Shown here: positions 47,905-56,555 of the stretch, piece by piece
Layout: each line of letters begins with the position of its first letter
Numbering within the stretch: the stretch's first letter is position 1
DNA from: Streptomyces sp. CB02400
GTDB taxonomy: Bacteria; Actinomycetota; Actinomycetes; Streptomycetales; Streptomycetaceae
Length of the DNA: 64,000 bases
Direction: 5' to 3'
Assembly: GCF_001905725.1 (NCBI RefSeq)
Contig: NZ_LIWB01000010.1
Coordinates: 1 to 64,000, forward strand
Made by a program: the position numbers and the translations under genes
Notes under the pieces: model-generated
The model's input: the letters and a program-made list of their open reading frames with translations, nothing else
Database searches by the model: none
Told to the model about the DNA's origin: nothing

Positions 47905-47931
47905 GACCGGATGGAACAAGATGTTGTGACA
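47905..47931 (-). promoter_or_regulatory. ECF41-like promoter for the ECF gene at 46807
   Basis: Minus strand: TGTCACA (47931-47925), 16 nt, GGTC (47908-47905). The leader of 228 nt is the longest of all; nothing else is recognised in 47677-47904. Confidence 0.72.
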
Positions 47932-48128
47932 TCTGACTCTTCACGCCGTGACCGGAGCTGCCCGTACGAGGAAACATCGGTGAGGGACGTGCCGACGGCG
48001 TCGACGGGTGTCGCCCGTGGCCATCACCTCTGAACGCTCTCCGGGCGGACTTCGCATCCCACAGGCGGCGTGAGGGGGCTCCACTCGACGGGCCGCCCGG
48101 AGACCGCCGATCGCTGTTCCTGCGGACC

Positions 48129-48155
48129 TGTCACAAATCCCTTGGCTGCCCTGTC
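48129..48155 (+). promoter_or_regulatory. ECF41-like promoter for the small coiled-coil protein
   Basis: TGTCACA (48129-48135), 16 nt, TGTC (48152-48155), 60 nt before ATG 48216. Confidence 0.65.
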
Positions 48156-48215
48156 AGCTCCTCGGTGGTGCGTACGGCATCTGAGCGCACCTTGTTCAGT
48201 GAGAGGGAAACAGGC

Positions 48216-48431
48216 ATGTCAACTGCTCGTGACGATCGCAACGGCCATACGGATCCAGCCGGCGTCGGCGTCTCCCTGGCCGCTGAGGCGGCCCTGCTCG
48301 AGGCCCGCCTGCGCATGCTGAGCGAGGCACTGCACGAGGTCGACACCCGTATCAGGGTGGTGTCGGACAGTCTGTACAAGCTCCGTAACTCCGCCCCCGC
48401 CCGGGACGACGAGAAGCGCAGCCACCCGTAA
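48216..48431 (+). CDS. Small coiled-coil protein, 71 residues
   Basis: ATG 48216 behind AGAGGGA. The central segment LAAEAALLEARLRMLSEALHEVDTRIRVVSDSLYKLR is a clear amphipathic helix with heptad-like Leu spacing, flanked by polar ends (N-terminal DDRNGHTDPAG, C-terminal ARDDEKRSHP). No family recognised. Size and helix suggest a dimerising partner, possibly of a sigma or other regulator. It has a regulon promoter and lies opposite a sigma gene. Confidence 0.6.
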   Translation: MSTARDDRNGHTDPAGVGVSLAAEAALLEARLRMLSEALHEVDTRIRVVSDSLYKLRNSAPARDDEKRSHP

Positions 48432-48487
48432 GCGCCCGCTCTTCCGCGGGGACACGACCGGCGGTGACCAGCAGTCCGTCGCACGGT

Positions 48488-49222
48488 TCAGACGCCCGCG
48501 TGCGCGCTCCAGTGCGACTCCAGGGCCGCCGCCACATGAGCCGGCCGCTGGAGCACGGTCCAGTGGTTGCAGTCCAGTTCGACGACCTTGACCGCGTGCA
48601 GTGCTTCACCCAGCTTCCGGCCGAACTCGACCTGGCAGGCCGGGTCGAGCACCCCCCAGAACACCATGCACGGCGCCGAGACCCGAGCGAGCCCGGGTTC
48701 CCATTCCGCGCCCACGGTCAGGGCGGAACGATAGAGCCTGAGAATGCTGTCCTTCATCGGAGCGTCGATCCGCGCGGCCGTCTCCCTCGCCTCCTCGGCG
48801 GGCAGGTCGAAACCCCGCGTCAGGTCACGGGCGAGAGGCACCGCCTCCAGTCGGTCCATGTAGCGGTCGCCCTCGACCGGGTCCTGCCATGTCGCGGCGA
48901 GCGGATGCCAGACGTACTCCGAACTGACGGGGCCGCTTCCCCCCGCCCAGGTGCGGACCAGATCCGGTCGCACGGAAGCCACCCGGGCGGTGAGGATGCA
49001 GCCCCAGTCGTGGCCGACCAGGTCGACCGGCTCACCGATCCGCTCCAGCCGTTCGACGAGCCAGTCGACGTACTCCTCCTTGGTGGAGCCGAAACCTTGA
49101 GGTCTCGGTGCGCCGAAGCCGGGCAGGTCCCAGGCCTCCACGTCCGTCCGGGAGAGGTGCCGACGGACCGGGCCCCACAGGCGGTGTGTGTCAGGGACGC
49201 CGTGGATGAGCACTGCGGGCAT
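48488..49222 (-). CDS. Alpha/beta hydrolase (epoxide-hydrolase/haloalkane-like)
   Basis: 244 residues. HGVPDTHRLW (oxyanion region), LVGHDWGC (nucleophile Asp, the pattern of epoxide hydrolases and haloalkane dehalogenases rather than serine esterases), and a C-terminal VVELDCNHWTVLQRP with the His. The Asp nucleophile and Trp next to it favour a dehalogenase- or epoxide-hydrolase-like reaction, with substrate unknown. The ATG at 49222 is preceded by GAAGGAGTTC. No correctly spaced regulon promoter upstream; a minus-strand CGTCACT at 49276 lacks the -10 box. Confidence 0.82.
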   Translation of the reverse strand: MPAVLIHGVPDTHRLWGPVRRHLSRTDVEAWDLPGFGAPRPQGFGSTKEEYVDWLVERLERIGEPVDLVGHDWGCILTARVASVRPDLVRTWAGGSGPVSSEYVWHPLAATWQDPVEGDRYMDRLEAVPLARDLTRGFDLPAEEARETAARIDAPMKDSILRLYRSALTVGAEWEPGLARVSAPCMVFWGVLDPACQVEFGRKLGEALHAVKVVELDCNHWTVLQRPAHVAAALESHWSAHAGV

Positions 49223-49474
49223 GGGAGAACTCCTTCACCGTTGATCGATCACGGGAGCAGCGGCGACCAAGTGACGAAGCGTCGCACTCGACCCTACTGC
49301 GAAGAAAGACACTCTGTCACACTGTGTTGCGTCGCCCACCGCCTGGGGATCCGTGAAGGGCGGGGCTGGACCGGCGACTGGTGGCGGCGCCCGCGCGCGA
49401 CACCGGACTCGCCCGGACTGCCGATGCGCGGCACCGAGGCGGAGGCGCCATGTGGCCCGTCCCGGCGTAGTAGT

Positions 49475-49501
49475 TGTCACATATCCGCCGAGTGCTCGGT
49501 C
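49475..49501 (+). promoter_or_regulatory. ECF41-like promoter for the CMD-gnd-luxE/luxC-like unit
   Basis: TGTCACA (49475-49481), 16 nt, GGTC (49498-49501), 35 nt before ATG 49537. Following genes are codirectional to 54146. Confidence 0.78.
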
Positions 49502-49536
49502 TCCTGGAGGGACCGTCACTCGGCCAGGAGGACGTA

Positions 49537-50009
49537 ATGGAACCGCGTCTCGACTTCTTCGGCAGCCCTTTCGCAGAAAGACACTCAAGCACATCAACTC
49601 GGCGAGCAAGGCCGCCTCGGAGTCAGGCGTGCCCACGGCGACTCAGGAGCTCGTGAGGATCCGCGCCAGCCAGATCAACGGCTGCGGTTTCTGCACGGAC
49701 ATGCACACCAAGGACGCCGCCGCAGCGGGTGAGACCCGGCAGCGGCTCAACCTCGTCGCCGCGTGGCGGGAGGCCACGGTCTTCACCGGTGCCGAACGTG
49801 CCGCGCTGGAACTGTCCGAGCAAGGCACCCGCGTCTCGGACGCGTCGGGCGGCGTCACCGACGAGGCCTGGGCGAACGCGGCCAAGCACCACGATGAGGA
49901 GCAACTCATCGCACTGCTCCCCCTCATCGCCCTCATCAACGCCTACAACCGCATCAACGTGATCAACCAGCAGCCCGCCGGCAGCTACCGGCCCGGACAG
50001 TTCGGCTGA
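49537..50009 (+). pseudogene. Carboxymuconolactone decarboxylase/AhpD-like gene with an early frameshift
   Basis: The ATG at 49537 follows AGGAGGACGTA and begins MEPRLDFFGSPFAE, which matches the start of CMD-family peroxidases. After codon 14 (near 49577) the reading continues correctly only in the next frame (KTLKHINSASKAASESG...), which runs to the stop at 50009. There ASQINGCGFCTDMHTKDA holds the redox CxxC and His typical of AhpD. So one nucleotide appears to be lost, and translation from 49537 would give a 39-residue product. A GTG at 49628 could restart the main frame, keeping the CxxC. Alternatives are a sequencing error or a real mutation. CMD genes are a classical ECF41 target, and the promoter is intact. 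Confidence 0.78.
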
Positions 50010-50065
50010 CGAACCGGTCCGGGCCGGAACCCCCCTCCATCGACAACCCAAGGACCAGCACCACC

Positions 50066-51529
50066 ATGCAGGCAACCGCACACATCGGCGTGACCGGACT
50101 CGGCGTGATGGGCCGCAACCTGGCCCGTAACTTCGCACGCCACGGATACACCGTGGCCGTCCACAACCGCACCGCGGTCCGCACGCGGGCACTCATCGAC
50201 GACTTCGGCCACGAGGGGGCGTTCGTCCCGGCTTCGACCGCCGAGGAGTTCGTCGCGGCGCTCGAGCGCCCCCGACGTCTGATGATCATGGTCCAGGCCG
50301 GCGCGGCCACGGACGCCGTGATCGAGGAGTTCGCTCCGCTCCTGGATCCGGGAGACATGATCATCGACGGGGGCAACGCCCACTTCACCGAAACCCGCCG
50401 CCGCGAGGCGGCCCTGCGGGAACGCGGTGTCCACTTCGTGGGCGCCGGCATCTCCGGCGGCGAGGAGGGTGCTCTCAACGGCCCGTCGATCATGGTGGGC
50501 GGCTCCGCGGAAGCCTACGCCGTCCTCGGTCCGATGCTGGAGGACATCAGCGCGAAGGTCGACGGCGAACCCTGCTGCGCCCATCTCGGCACCGACGGCG
50601 CCGGGCACTTCGTGAAGATGGTGCACAACGGCATCGAGTACGCCGACATGCAGCTGCTGGCCGAGGCCTACGACCTCCTCCGCCAGGTCGCGGACTACAC
50701 CCCGGACGAGATCGCGGACGTCTTGCGGGCGTGGAACCGCGGCCGCCTCGACTCCTACCTGGTCGAGATCACCGCGGAGGTCCTCGCGCACACCGACACG
50801 TACACCGGCGGCCCGTTCGTGGACGTGGTCGTCGACGAGGCGGGCCAGAAGGGCACCGGCCGCTGGACCGTGCAGACGGCGCTGGATCTGGCGGCACCGG
50901 TCACCGCGATCGCGCAGGCCACCTTCACCCGCGCCGCGTCCGGGCGGCAGTCCCTGCGCGAGGCCTACCGAGGCCTGCCCGGCGGGATCAGGGTACCGCT
51001 GAGTCGTACCGAGGCCGCCCGGTTCGTCTCCAAGGTCGAGAACGCCCTGTACGCCTCGAAGGTCATCGCCTACGACCAGGGCTGGACGATGATCCAGAGC
51101 GCGGCCGCCGAGTACGGCTGGGACATCGACCTCTCGACGGTCGCCCGGATCTGGCGGGACGGCTGCATCATCCGGGCGGCGTTCCTCGACCGGGTCCGCT
51201 CCGCCTACGCCGCCGACCCGGGCATGAGCAGCCTGCTCGTCCAGAAGGACTTCGCCGAGGAGATCGCCCGGACACAGGTGCCCTGGCGGGAGACGATCGT
51301 CACCGCCACCCGCCGCGGCGTCCCCGCCCCGGCCTTCACGGCGGCACTGGCCGCGTACGACACCCTGCGTGCCGAGCGTCTGCCCACGGCTCTCATCCAG
51401 GGCCAGCGGGACTACTTCGGCGCGCACACCTATGAGCGCGTCGACGGCCCCGGCACGTTCCACACCCACTGGGGCGAGCCGGGCCGTCCGGAAACCCGGA
51501 CCGGTGAGTCCCCGCAGAAGGAAGCCTAG
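50066..51529 (+). CDS. gnd: 6-phosphogluconate dehydrogenase (decarboxylating), active form
   Basis: 487 residues. Oxidises 6-phosphogluconate to ribulose 5-phosphate and CO2 and makes NADPH. Cofactor fold GLGVMG (11-16), DGGN (101-104), SGGEEGALNGPS (130-), and KMVHNGIEY (184-192) with Lys, His, Asn, Glu and Tyr all present. The C-terminal QRDYFGAHTYE holds the Arg and His that bind the phosphate across the dimer. NADP specificity is suggested by VHNRT after beta-2. It is an intact paralogue of 3062-4501 and lies 56 nt after the CMD gene. The C-terminus has an extra 11 residues (RTGESPQKEA). Confidence 0.94.
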   Translation: MQATAHIGVTGLGVMGRNLARNFARHGYTVAVHNRTAVRTRALIDDFGHEGAFVPASTAEEFVAALERPRRLMIMVQAGAATDAVIEEFAPLLDPGDMIIDGGNAHFTETRRREAALRERGVHFVGAGISGGEEGALNGPSIMVGGSAEAYAVLGPMLEDISAKVDGEPCCAHLGTDGAGHFVKMVHNGIEYADMQLLAEAYDLLRQVADYTPDEIADVLRAWNRGRLDSYLVEITAEVLAHTDTYTGGPFVDVVVDEAGQKGTGRWTVQTALDLAAPVTAIAQATFTRAASGRQSLREAYRGLPGGIRVPLSRTEAARFVSKVENALYASKVIAYDQGWTMIQSAAAEYGWDIDLSTVARIWRDGCIIRAAFLDRVRSAYAADPGMSSLLVQKDFAEEIARTQVPWRETIVTATRRGVPAPAFTAALAAYDTLRAERLPTALIQGQRDYFGAHTYERVDGPGTFHTHWGEPGRPETRTGESPQKEA

Positions 51530-51654
51530 CCTCACCGTCTCCAGGACGGACGAGGCTGGTCCACGCCACGGACGAGGAACGCGCCGAGTTCCCGCAGGAG
51601 CACGACTCGTGCTTCGGGGACCGACCGGCGACTCGTCAGAAGGGACATGAGTCC

Positions 51655-52755
51655 ATGCCGTATGAGATTGCCGCTGTTCTTGACGCCGGCCCCGCGGACG
51701 GAGTGGATCCGGACGAGTTCGTCAGAGCCGCCGTGCGGTGGCACTTCGACCCCGAAACCGGTTCCCCGTACTGGCTGGACCGGGCCGGGCGACTCGGCTT
51801 CGACCCGCGTCGGGACGTCCGGGGGGTGGCGGATCTGGCGCTCTTCCCCGACCTGACGCACGAGCTGCGGGACGTACGGGCCACGGACCTGGTCCCGCGA
51901 GGCTACGGCACCCGGGCCCGGGTGCTGAACGTCTTCGAGAGCGGCGGAACGACCGGAGCGCCCAAGCGGGTCGTCCAGCTCGATGACTGGATGCGGCACA
52001 GCTCGGACCAGGTCGCCGGCCGGCTCAGGGCACACGGCCTGCCCGTCGGTGCCCACTGGCTGACCGTCGCCCCCACCGGTCCGCACCTGGTGGGCGACGT
52101 GCTTCAGCGTGCGGCGGCCGGCCTGGGCGGCCCGGGACTGAGCATCGACATGGACCCCCGGTGGGTGAGGAGCCTGATCGCGGCGGGGAGGACCGAGGAG
52201 GCCGAGGCCTACACCGACCACCTCGTCGAGCAGTGCCGACGTGTCCTGCTCAGTCAGGACATCCGCGTCCTCGCGGCCACCACTCCGCTCCTGGAGCGGT
52301 TCGCGCGCGAGGACGACCTGCTGGAGATCATCAACGGCAAGGTGGAGGCGATCGTGTGGGGCGGTACGCACATGGATCCCGACACACGTGACCTGCTGAG
52401 CACCGAGGTCTTCCCCGACGTGCGGCTGATCGGCATGTACGGCAACACCATGATGCTCACCGCACTGCTGGAGCGGGTCGGTTCGGCGGCGTCCGACCCC
52501 TGTGTCTTCGATCCGGTCTCGCCCTACGTCTTCCTGTCGGTCGTGGACCCGGTCACCGGAGAGCGGGTGGAGGTGGGCGAGCGGGGTCGGGTCGTGGTCA
52601 GCCATGTCAGCAGGTCGATGCTGATCCCCAACAACGCGGAGCGGGACACCGCACTGCGGGTCCGGCCGGCCGAGGGTCAGACGGGTGACGCCGTCGCGGA
52701 CGTGGCTCCGGCTCCCACGGTCGCGGGCGAAGCGGTGATCGAGGGCGTGTACTGA
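51655..52755 (+). CDS. LuxE-like acyl-adenylating/acyl-protein synthetase
   Basis: 366 residues, shorter than a full ANL enzyme. The AMP-binding loop is FESGGTTGAPKRVV; VWGGTHMDPDTRDLL and MYGNTMM follow. The pattern is that of the LuxE/phenylacetate-CoA-ligase branch of the adenylating superfamily, which lacks the usual small C-terminal domain and activates a carboxylate for transfer or reduction. It overlaps the start of the next gene by 1 nt (TGATG), so both are translated together. The LuxE/LuxC pairing (acyl activation, then reduction to aldehyde) is inferred from the pair, not from each alone. Substrate unknown; phenazine or other aromatic carboxylates are possible. Confidence 0.65.
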   Translation: MPYEIAAVLDAGPADGVDPDEFVRAAVRWHFDPETGSPYWLDRAGRLGFDPRRDVRGVADLALFPDLTHELRDVRATDLVPRGYGTRARVLNVFESGGTTGAPKRVVQLDDWMRHSSDQVAGRLRAHGLPVGAHWLTVAPTGPHLVGDVLQRAAAGLGGPGLSIDMDPRWVRSLIAAGRTEEAEAYTDHLVEQCRRVLLSQDIRVLAATTPLLERFAREDDLLEIINGKVEAIVWGGTHMDPDTRDLLSTEVFPDVRLIGMYGNTMMLTALLERVGSAASDPCVFDPVSPYVFLSVVDPVTGERVEVGERGRVVVSHVSRSMLIPNNAERDTALRVRPAEGQTGDAVADVAPAPTVAGEAVIEGVY

Positions 52756-54146
52756 TGGCGGCCGTACCGGATTCCGGCACGGTGCACCTGGACGCGCTCG
52801 GGCCCCGGGGTGCCTGTCGCACCCGCGTGCCGGACGTGGTGACGGACGTGACGGGCGCCGAGGTGGCACGGCTGAGCACGGTGCCCCCGGTGTTCGTCAC
52901 GCGTGGCCTGGCCGCCCTGCGCAAGGCCGGGCCGGTCCCGGCCGCGGACCTCGACGCGATACTGGCCGCGGCGGCCGACGCGTTCGTCTCGGACACGGTC
53001 GGCGGCCTGGGCGTGCGGGAGTACGAGTCGCTCGTGAGCCGCACCTCGGGCACTCCCCTGCCGGTGGTGAGAGCCTCGACCCGGGGAACGGCTCGTTTCG
53101 TGCAGGAGGCCCGTAGGTCCGCCGGCCGGGGCAGGCCGGTGGGTGCCGCCGCCGACCGCCGTGACCCGGCCGTGCGGGAGGGCGGTGCCGTCTGGACACG
53201 TCGCGGAGACGTCTTCGCCGTGAACGCCTCCGGCAACCACCCCGGCGTCCACCGGTTGTGGTTGGAGGCGTTGGCGCTCGGCTACCGTGTCGCCGTCCGT
53301 CCCTCCCGGCGCGAGCCGTTCACCCCGCACCGGCTGGTCGCGGCGCTGCGCGGAGCGGGCGTGCCCGACGACCGGCTCGTGCTGCTGCCCACGGACCACC
53401 GGGGCGCCGAGACCCTGGTGCGCGGAGCCGACCGCGCCGTGGTGTACGGCGGCGACGACGTCGTGGCCCGGTTCGCGCACGACCCACGGGTTCTTCCGCA
53501 GGGACCGGGCCGGACCAAGATCCTCGTCACCGCTGACACGGATTGGCGTGATCATCTGGACATGATCACCGGGTCGGTCGCCGACGAGGGTGGCACTGCG
53601 TGCGTCAACGCCACCGCGGTGCTCGTCGAGGGCGACCCGGCGCCGCTGGCCGAGGCCCTGGCGTCCCGTCTGTCCGCGTTGCCCGGCCTGCCTCCGCAGG
53701 ACGAGCGCGCGGTGCTGCCCGTCCAGCCACTGGACCGGGCCCGCGCTCTCGACGCCCACCTGCGCGCGGTGGCCGAGGGGACCCGGGCACTGCTCGGCGG
53801 GGAAGGGATCGTCGACGATCTCGGGGACGGCAGTGCGGTGCTCCGCCCTGCCGTTCACCAGGTCGCCCACGCCCGCGCGCCCCAGTTGAGGACCGAACTT
53901 CCCTTTCCCTGCGTGTGGGTGGCTCCCTGGAGCCGCACGGACGGCATCGCCCCGCTGCGTGACACGCTGGTTCTGTCGGCTCTGACGGGTGACGGCACTC
54001 TGGTCGACCGGCTGCTCGCGGAACCCACTATCACCAACGTGTATCTCGGCGGGCATCCGACCTACTGGATGGCCCCGGGCGTGCCCCACGACGGCTATCT
54101 GTCGGACTTCCTGATGCGGAGCAAGGCCGTCATCGGTCCCCCATGA
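52755..54146 (+). CDS. LuxC-like acyl-CoA reductase / aldehyde-dehydrogenase family
   Basis: 463 residues. ALDH-fold features: NASGNHPGVHRLWLEALALGYRVAVRPS, and the nucleophile Cys in DEGGTACVNATAV. The C-terminal half has PELPFPCVWV-like and LGGHPTYWMAPGVPHDGYLSDFLM segments. The family reduces activated acyl groups to aldehydes or oxidises aldehydes. It starts at ATG 52755 overlapping the preceding stop, strongly suggesting a complex with the LuxE-like protein. Upstream genes are gnd (NADPH source) and CMD, all behind one regulon promoter. Last gene of the unit. Confidence 0.7.
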   Translation: MAAVPDSGTVHLDALGPRGACRTRVPDVVTDVTGAEVARLSTVPPVFVTRGLAALRKAGPVPAADLDAILAAAADAFVSDTVGGLGVREYESLVSRTSGTPLPVVRASTRGTARFVQEARRSAGRGRPVGAAADRRDPAVREGGAVWTRRGDVFAVNASGNHPGVHRLWLEALALGYRVAVRPSRREPFTPHRLVAALRGAGVPDDRLVLLPTDHRGAETLVRGADRAVVYGGDDVVARFAHDPRVLPQGPGRTKILVTADTDWRDHLDMITGSVADEGGTACVNATAVLVEGDPAPLAEALASRLSALPGLPPQDERAVLPVQPLDRARALDAHLRAVAEGTRALLGGEGIVDDLGDGSAVLRPAVHQVAHARAPQLRTELPFPCVWVAPWSRTDGIAPLRDTLVLSALTGDGTLVDRLLAEPTITNVYLGGHPTYWMAPGVPHDGYLSDFLMRSKAVIGPP

Positions 54147-54187
54147 CGGCCTTGCCCGGCGTCTGCGGCGTGGCACCGGAGGCGCCT

Positions 54188-54817
54188 TCAGTGCGGCATC
54201 AGCAGCATGACGAACGTGCCCAGAGCCATCGAGCCCTCCCAGAAGCGGGCGTAGATCTGCCGCATGGCCGAGGCGCCGGTGCCGTGTGACGTCGGCTCGG
54301 CACCGCGCAGCCCGGGCATGTCCCGGGTCAGTAGCCACAGCGCGTACGCCAGCAGGAACAGTGCGAGCGCCGCGACGACGCCCTCCCCCGCTGCCGATTT
54401 CCCGGCGAGGTGGCCGGGATGGGCGGCGTGGTGCACCGCCGGGACCCCACCGGCCGGTGTCCCGTACGACGAGGCCGTCATGGTGTGGGTCATCCAGGCC
54501 ATCGCGGCCATCCCGGCCGCAGGGGGCAGCCGTCCGGCGATCGCGCCCGGCCGGAACGGCCGGCGGCCGGCGGCCTCGGACAGTGGAAACCACAGCGCGG
54601 CGGCCGCGAAGAAGACCACCTGCGGCGGCTCCAGGAGTCCGCGACCCCAGCTCCACGGCATCGCCGCCATGGCCGTGGCCATGGCGGCGTGCAGAAGGTG
54701 GTCGACGCACAGGCGCCACCCCGGGCACCGGGACCGGACGGCCTGCCGCAGTTCGCGGACCGCCACCGCCGCGAACAGGACGCTGAGCATGCCGTACACG
54801 GTGTCAGTGGCACTCAT
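54188..54817 (-). CDS. DUF5134 membrane protein
   Basis: 209 residues with about six hydrophobic segments (MLSVLFAAVAVRELRQ, HLLHAAMATAMAAMPW, VVFFAAAALWFPL, AAGMAAMAWMTHTM, VVAALALFLLAYALWLL, SMALGTFVMLLM). His-rich loops (HHAAHPGH, HTMTAS) could hold a metal. DUF5134 is an actinobacterial family of unknown function. It starts 43 nt after the cupin gene stop, so it is in an operon with the cupin behind the promoter at 55354. Confidence 0.8.
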   Translation of the reverse strand: MSATDTVYGMLSVLFAAVAVRELRQAVRSRCPGWRLCVDHLLHAAMATAMAAMPWSWGRGLLEPPQVVFFAAAALWFPLSEAAGRRPFRPGAIAGRLPPAAGMAAMAWMTHTMTASSYGTPAGGVPAVHHAAHPGHLAGKSAAGEGVVAALALFLLAYALWLLTRDMPGLRGAEPTSHGTGASAMRQIYARFWEGSMALGTFVMLLMPH

Positions 54818-54859
54818 GAACCTCGCACCTCGACCGGTCCGTACGGGTGGGGCCGCGGG

Positions 54860-55309
54860 TCAGGCGGTGGGGCGAGGTGCGCGCAGGTGCGCGCGCCGGG
54901 CCAGTTCCTCCTCATCGACCAGCTCGAGCATGGGCTTGCCGGGCGCACACATCATGGTCACGACGAACCGGGTGCGAGCGTCCGTCAGCGCGTTGCCGTC
55001 CTGGTAGTGGATGACGTCACCGCCCGGCTCCCAGAACGTGCCGCCGGCCTCGACGATGCGCTCGGGCTCGCCCTCGAGTTCGAAGCGGACCGCACCCTCG
55101 ATGACGTACCCGAAAGCGGGTCCCGAGTGGCGGTGCGGCGGGGTGCCCGGGTCGCCCGGCTCCCACTCGACCTCAATGGTCATCGCCGAAGCGCCTTCGG
55201 GAACGGTGATCGGGGAGGCGTCCTGCAGCATCCTGGCCGCGGTCATCCAGCTCGCCCCCTCCTCGTGATCACCGGCTCCGTGCGTGTGCGCTGCGTGGTT
55301 CTCGGACAC
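54860..55309 (-). CDS. Cupin-domain protein, His-rich N-terminus
   Basis: 149 residues from GTG 55309, preceded by GGAAGG. N-terminal segment HAAHTHGAGDHEEG is His-rich. Cupin motif 1: GTPPHRHSGPAFGYVIEGAVRFELEGEPE. Motif 2: GTFWEPGGDVIHYQDGN. The metal-binding His/Glu set is present, though the residues differ from the cupin at 13574. Probably a metal-dependent small enzyme or sensor. First gene of a two-gene unit with a DUF5134 membrane protein; regulon promoter 44 nt upstream. Confidence 0.85.
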   Translation of the reverse strand: MSENHAAHTHGAGDHEEGASWMTAARMLQDASPITVPEGASAMTIEVEWEPGDPGTPPHRHSGPAFGYVIEGAVRFELEGEPERIVEAGGTFWEPGGDVIHYQDGNALTDARTRFVVTMMCAPGKPMLELVDEEELARRAHLRAPRPTA

Positions 55310-55353
55310 TGTGGTGCACCTTCCGTCATTCTCCCAATGGGTTCCTCCGCGTT

Positions 55354-55380
55354 GACCGGACACGGGGCTGATCTGTGACA
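55354..55380 (-). promoter_or_regulatory. ECF41-like promoter for the cupin-DUF5134 unit
   Basis: Minus strand: TGTCACA (55380-55374), 16 nt, GGTC (55357-55354), 44 nt before GTG 55309. Confidence 0.75.
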
Positions 55381-55674
55381 CCCCCGGCCATGGACGCACA
55401 AGGTCGCTGCAGCACTGCGGGCGGACGCGTGCCGGTGGTGGGGGCGTGGTGTCCACCGTCACCGCCACGCAGGCACCGGCCGCTACTCCCCGACAGGGGC
55501 CGGCGGAAGTCCGAGACCACGGCCACGTGCGGCAGCGGGACTCGGCCCCGGCGGCCCGGTTGCTCGCAGACGCCCTTCGGCGGCGGAGCGAGCCTTGTCG
55601 CAGGACGGCGACGAGCGCCGGTGGACGTACTGTGCGCCGCACCGGACCACTGCGACCGCGTACCGGTCCGTTTG

Positions 55675-55701
55675 TGTCACGGACGCGGCTTGTGGTCGGT
55701 C
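55675..55701 (+). promoter_or_regulatory. ECF41-like promoter for the methyltransferase, leaderless
   Basis: TGTCACG (55675-55681), 16 nt, GGTC (55698-55701). The -10 ends 8 nt before ATG 55710, so transcription would begin at or next to the start codon. The preceding 300 nt shows no supported gene. Confidence 0.7.
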
Positions 55702-55709
55702 TGGTGGAC

Positions 55710-56471
55710 ATGCACTCCGCCATTTCAGAAGCACCGACCCGCGGGCCGCTGCATGACGACTACGCGGTCACCGCGGAGTTCTACGACGTGCTGCAGGCCG
55801 AGCACGACGAGACACGCGTCCGAGGCCTCTACGGTCGCGACGTGGCCGACGCACGGGTCGGAGTACTCGATGTCGGGGCCGGGACCGGACGGGTCACGGT
55901 GATGAGCCTGGGCGAGTCCCACGTGGGTGTGCACGCCGTCGAGCCCGCGCGAGCCATGCGCGCGTCCTTGATGACGCGTCTGACCGCACTGTCACGGGAC
56001 ATGAGGGAGCGGGTCACCGTGCACCCCCATGTGCTCGAGGAAGCGGCGCTGCACGAGGTGGCGGACGTTGCGATCTGCCACAACACCATCGCCTGTCTCC
56101 CACCCGAGACGCGGCGGGCACTGTGGCCGGCCCTCGCCCGGGCGCTCGTTCCCGGCGGTTCGCTGGTCCTTGAGCTCCCACCCTCCCGCCTTCCGGACGG
56201 TGACGTCGTACGGACTTTCCCCGAGCAGACGATCGGGAGGCACGTCTACGGGGGGCACATGGTGATGTCCGCCGTCGACGACCGCATCCGCACCCGCTGC
56301 CACTACTGGGTGCGGGAAGCGGAAGAATTGCTCACACAGCACACGGAGACCTTCTGGATGTGGCCGGCCACTCGTGCCACGGTGCTCGGTGAACTGGCCC
56401 GGCAGGGCTTCGCCCCCTTGCCCCCTCGGAAGGATCCGGCCGTCCTCGCGGTGGTCAGGGAGCGGTCGTAG
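55710..56471 (+). CDS. SAM-dependent methyltransferase (class I)
   Basis: 253 residues. DVGAGTGRVTVMSLGE is motif I (SAM-binding Gly loop), VHAVEPARAMR motif II, VADVAICHNTIACLPPETRRALWPALARALVPGGSLVLELPP covers motifs III-IV. Such proteins act on small molecules or carriers. The start is fixed by the promoter: the -10 box ends at 55701, so ATG 55710 would be leaderless. The next gene (Ohr unit) has its own promoter. Substrate unknown. Confidence 0.85.
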   Translation: MHSAISEAPTRGPLHDDYAVTAEFYDVLQAEHDETRVRGLYGRDVADARVGVLDVGAGTGRVTVMSLGESHVGVHAVEPARAMRASLMTRLTALSRDMRERVTVHPHVLEEAALHEVADVAICHNTIACLPPETRRALWPALARALVPGGSLVLELPPSRLPDGDVVRTFPEQTIGRHVYGGHMVMSAVDDRIRTRCHYWVREAEELLTQHTETFWMWPATRATVLGELARQGFAPLPPRKDPAVLAVVRERS

Positions 56472-56555
56472 CAGCGCCCGTCCTACGCTCCTCGCCGCGG
56501 TCCGTCCGGTCGGACGCCTCCCGTGGGACGCCGGGGAAAGCCTCCAGGGGCCCGG

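Noticed and set aside
49315..49341. TGTCACA upstream of the CMD gene
   Set aside because: The -10 position reads ACCG; the correctly spaced site is at 49475.
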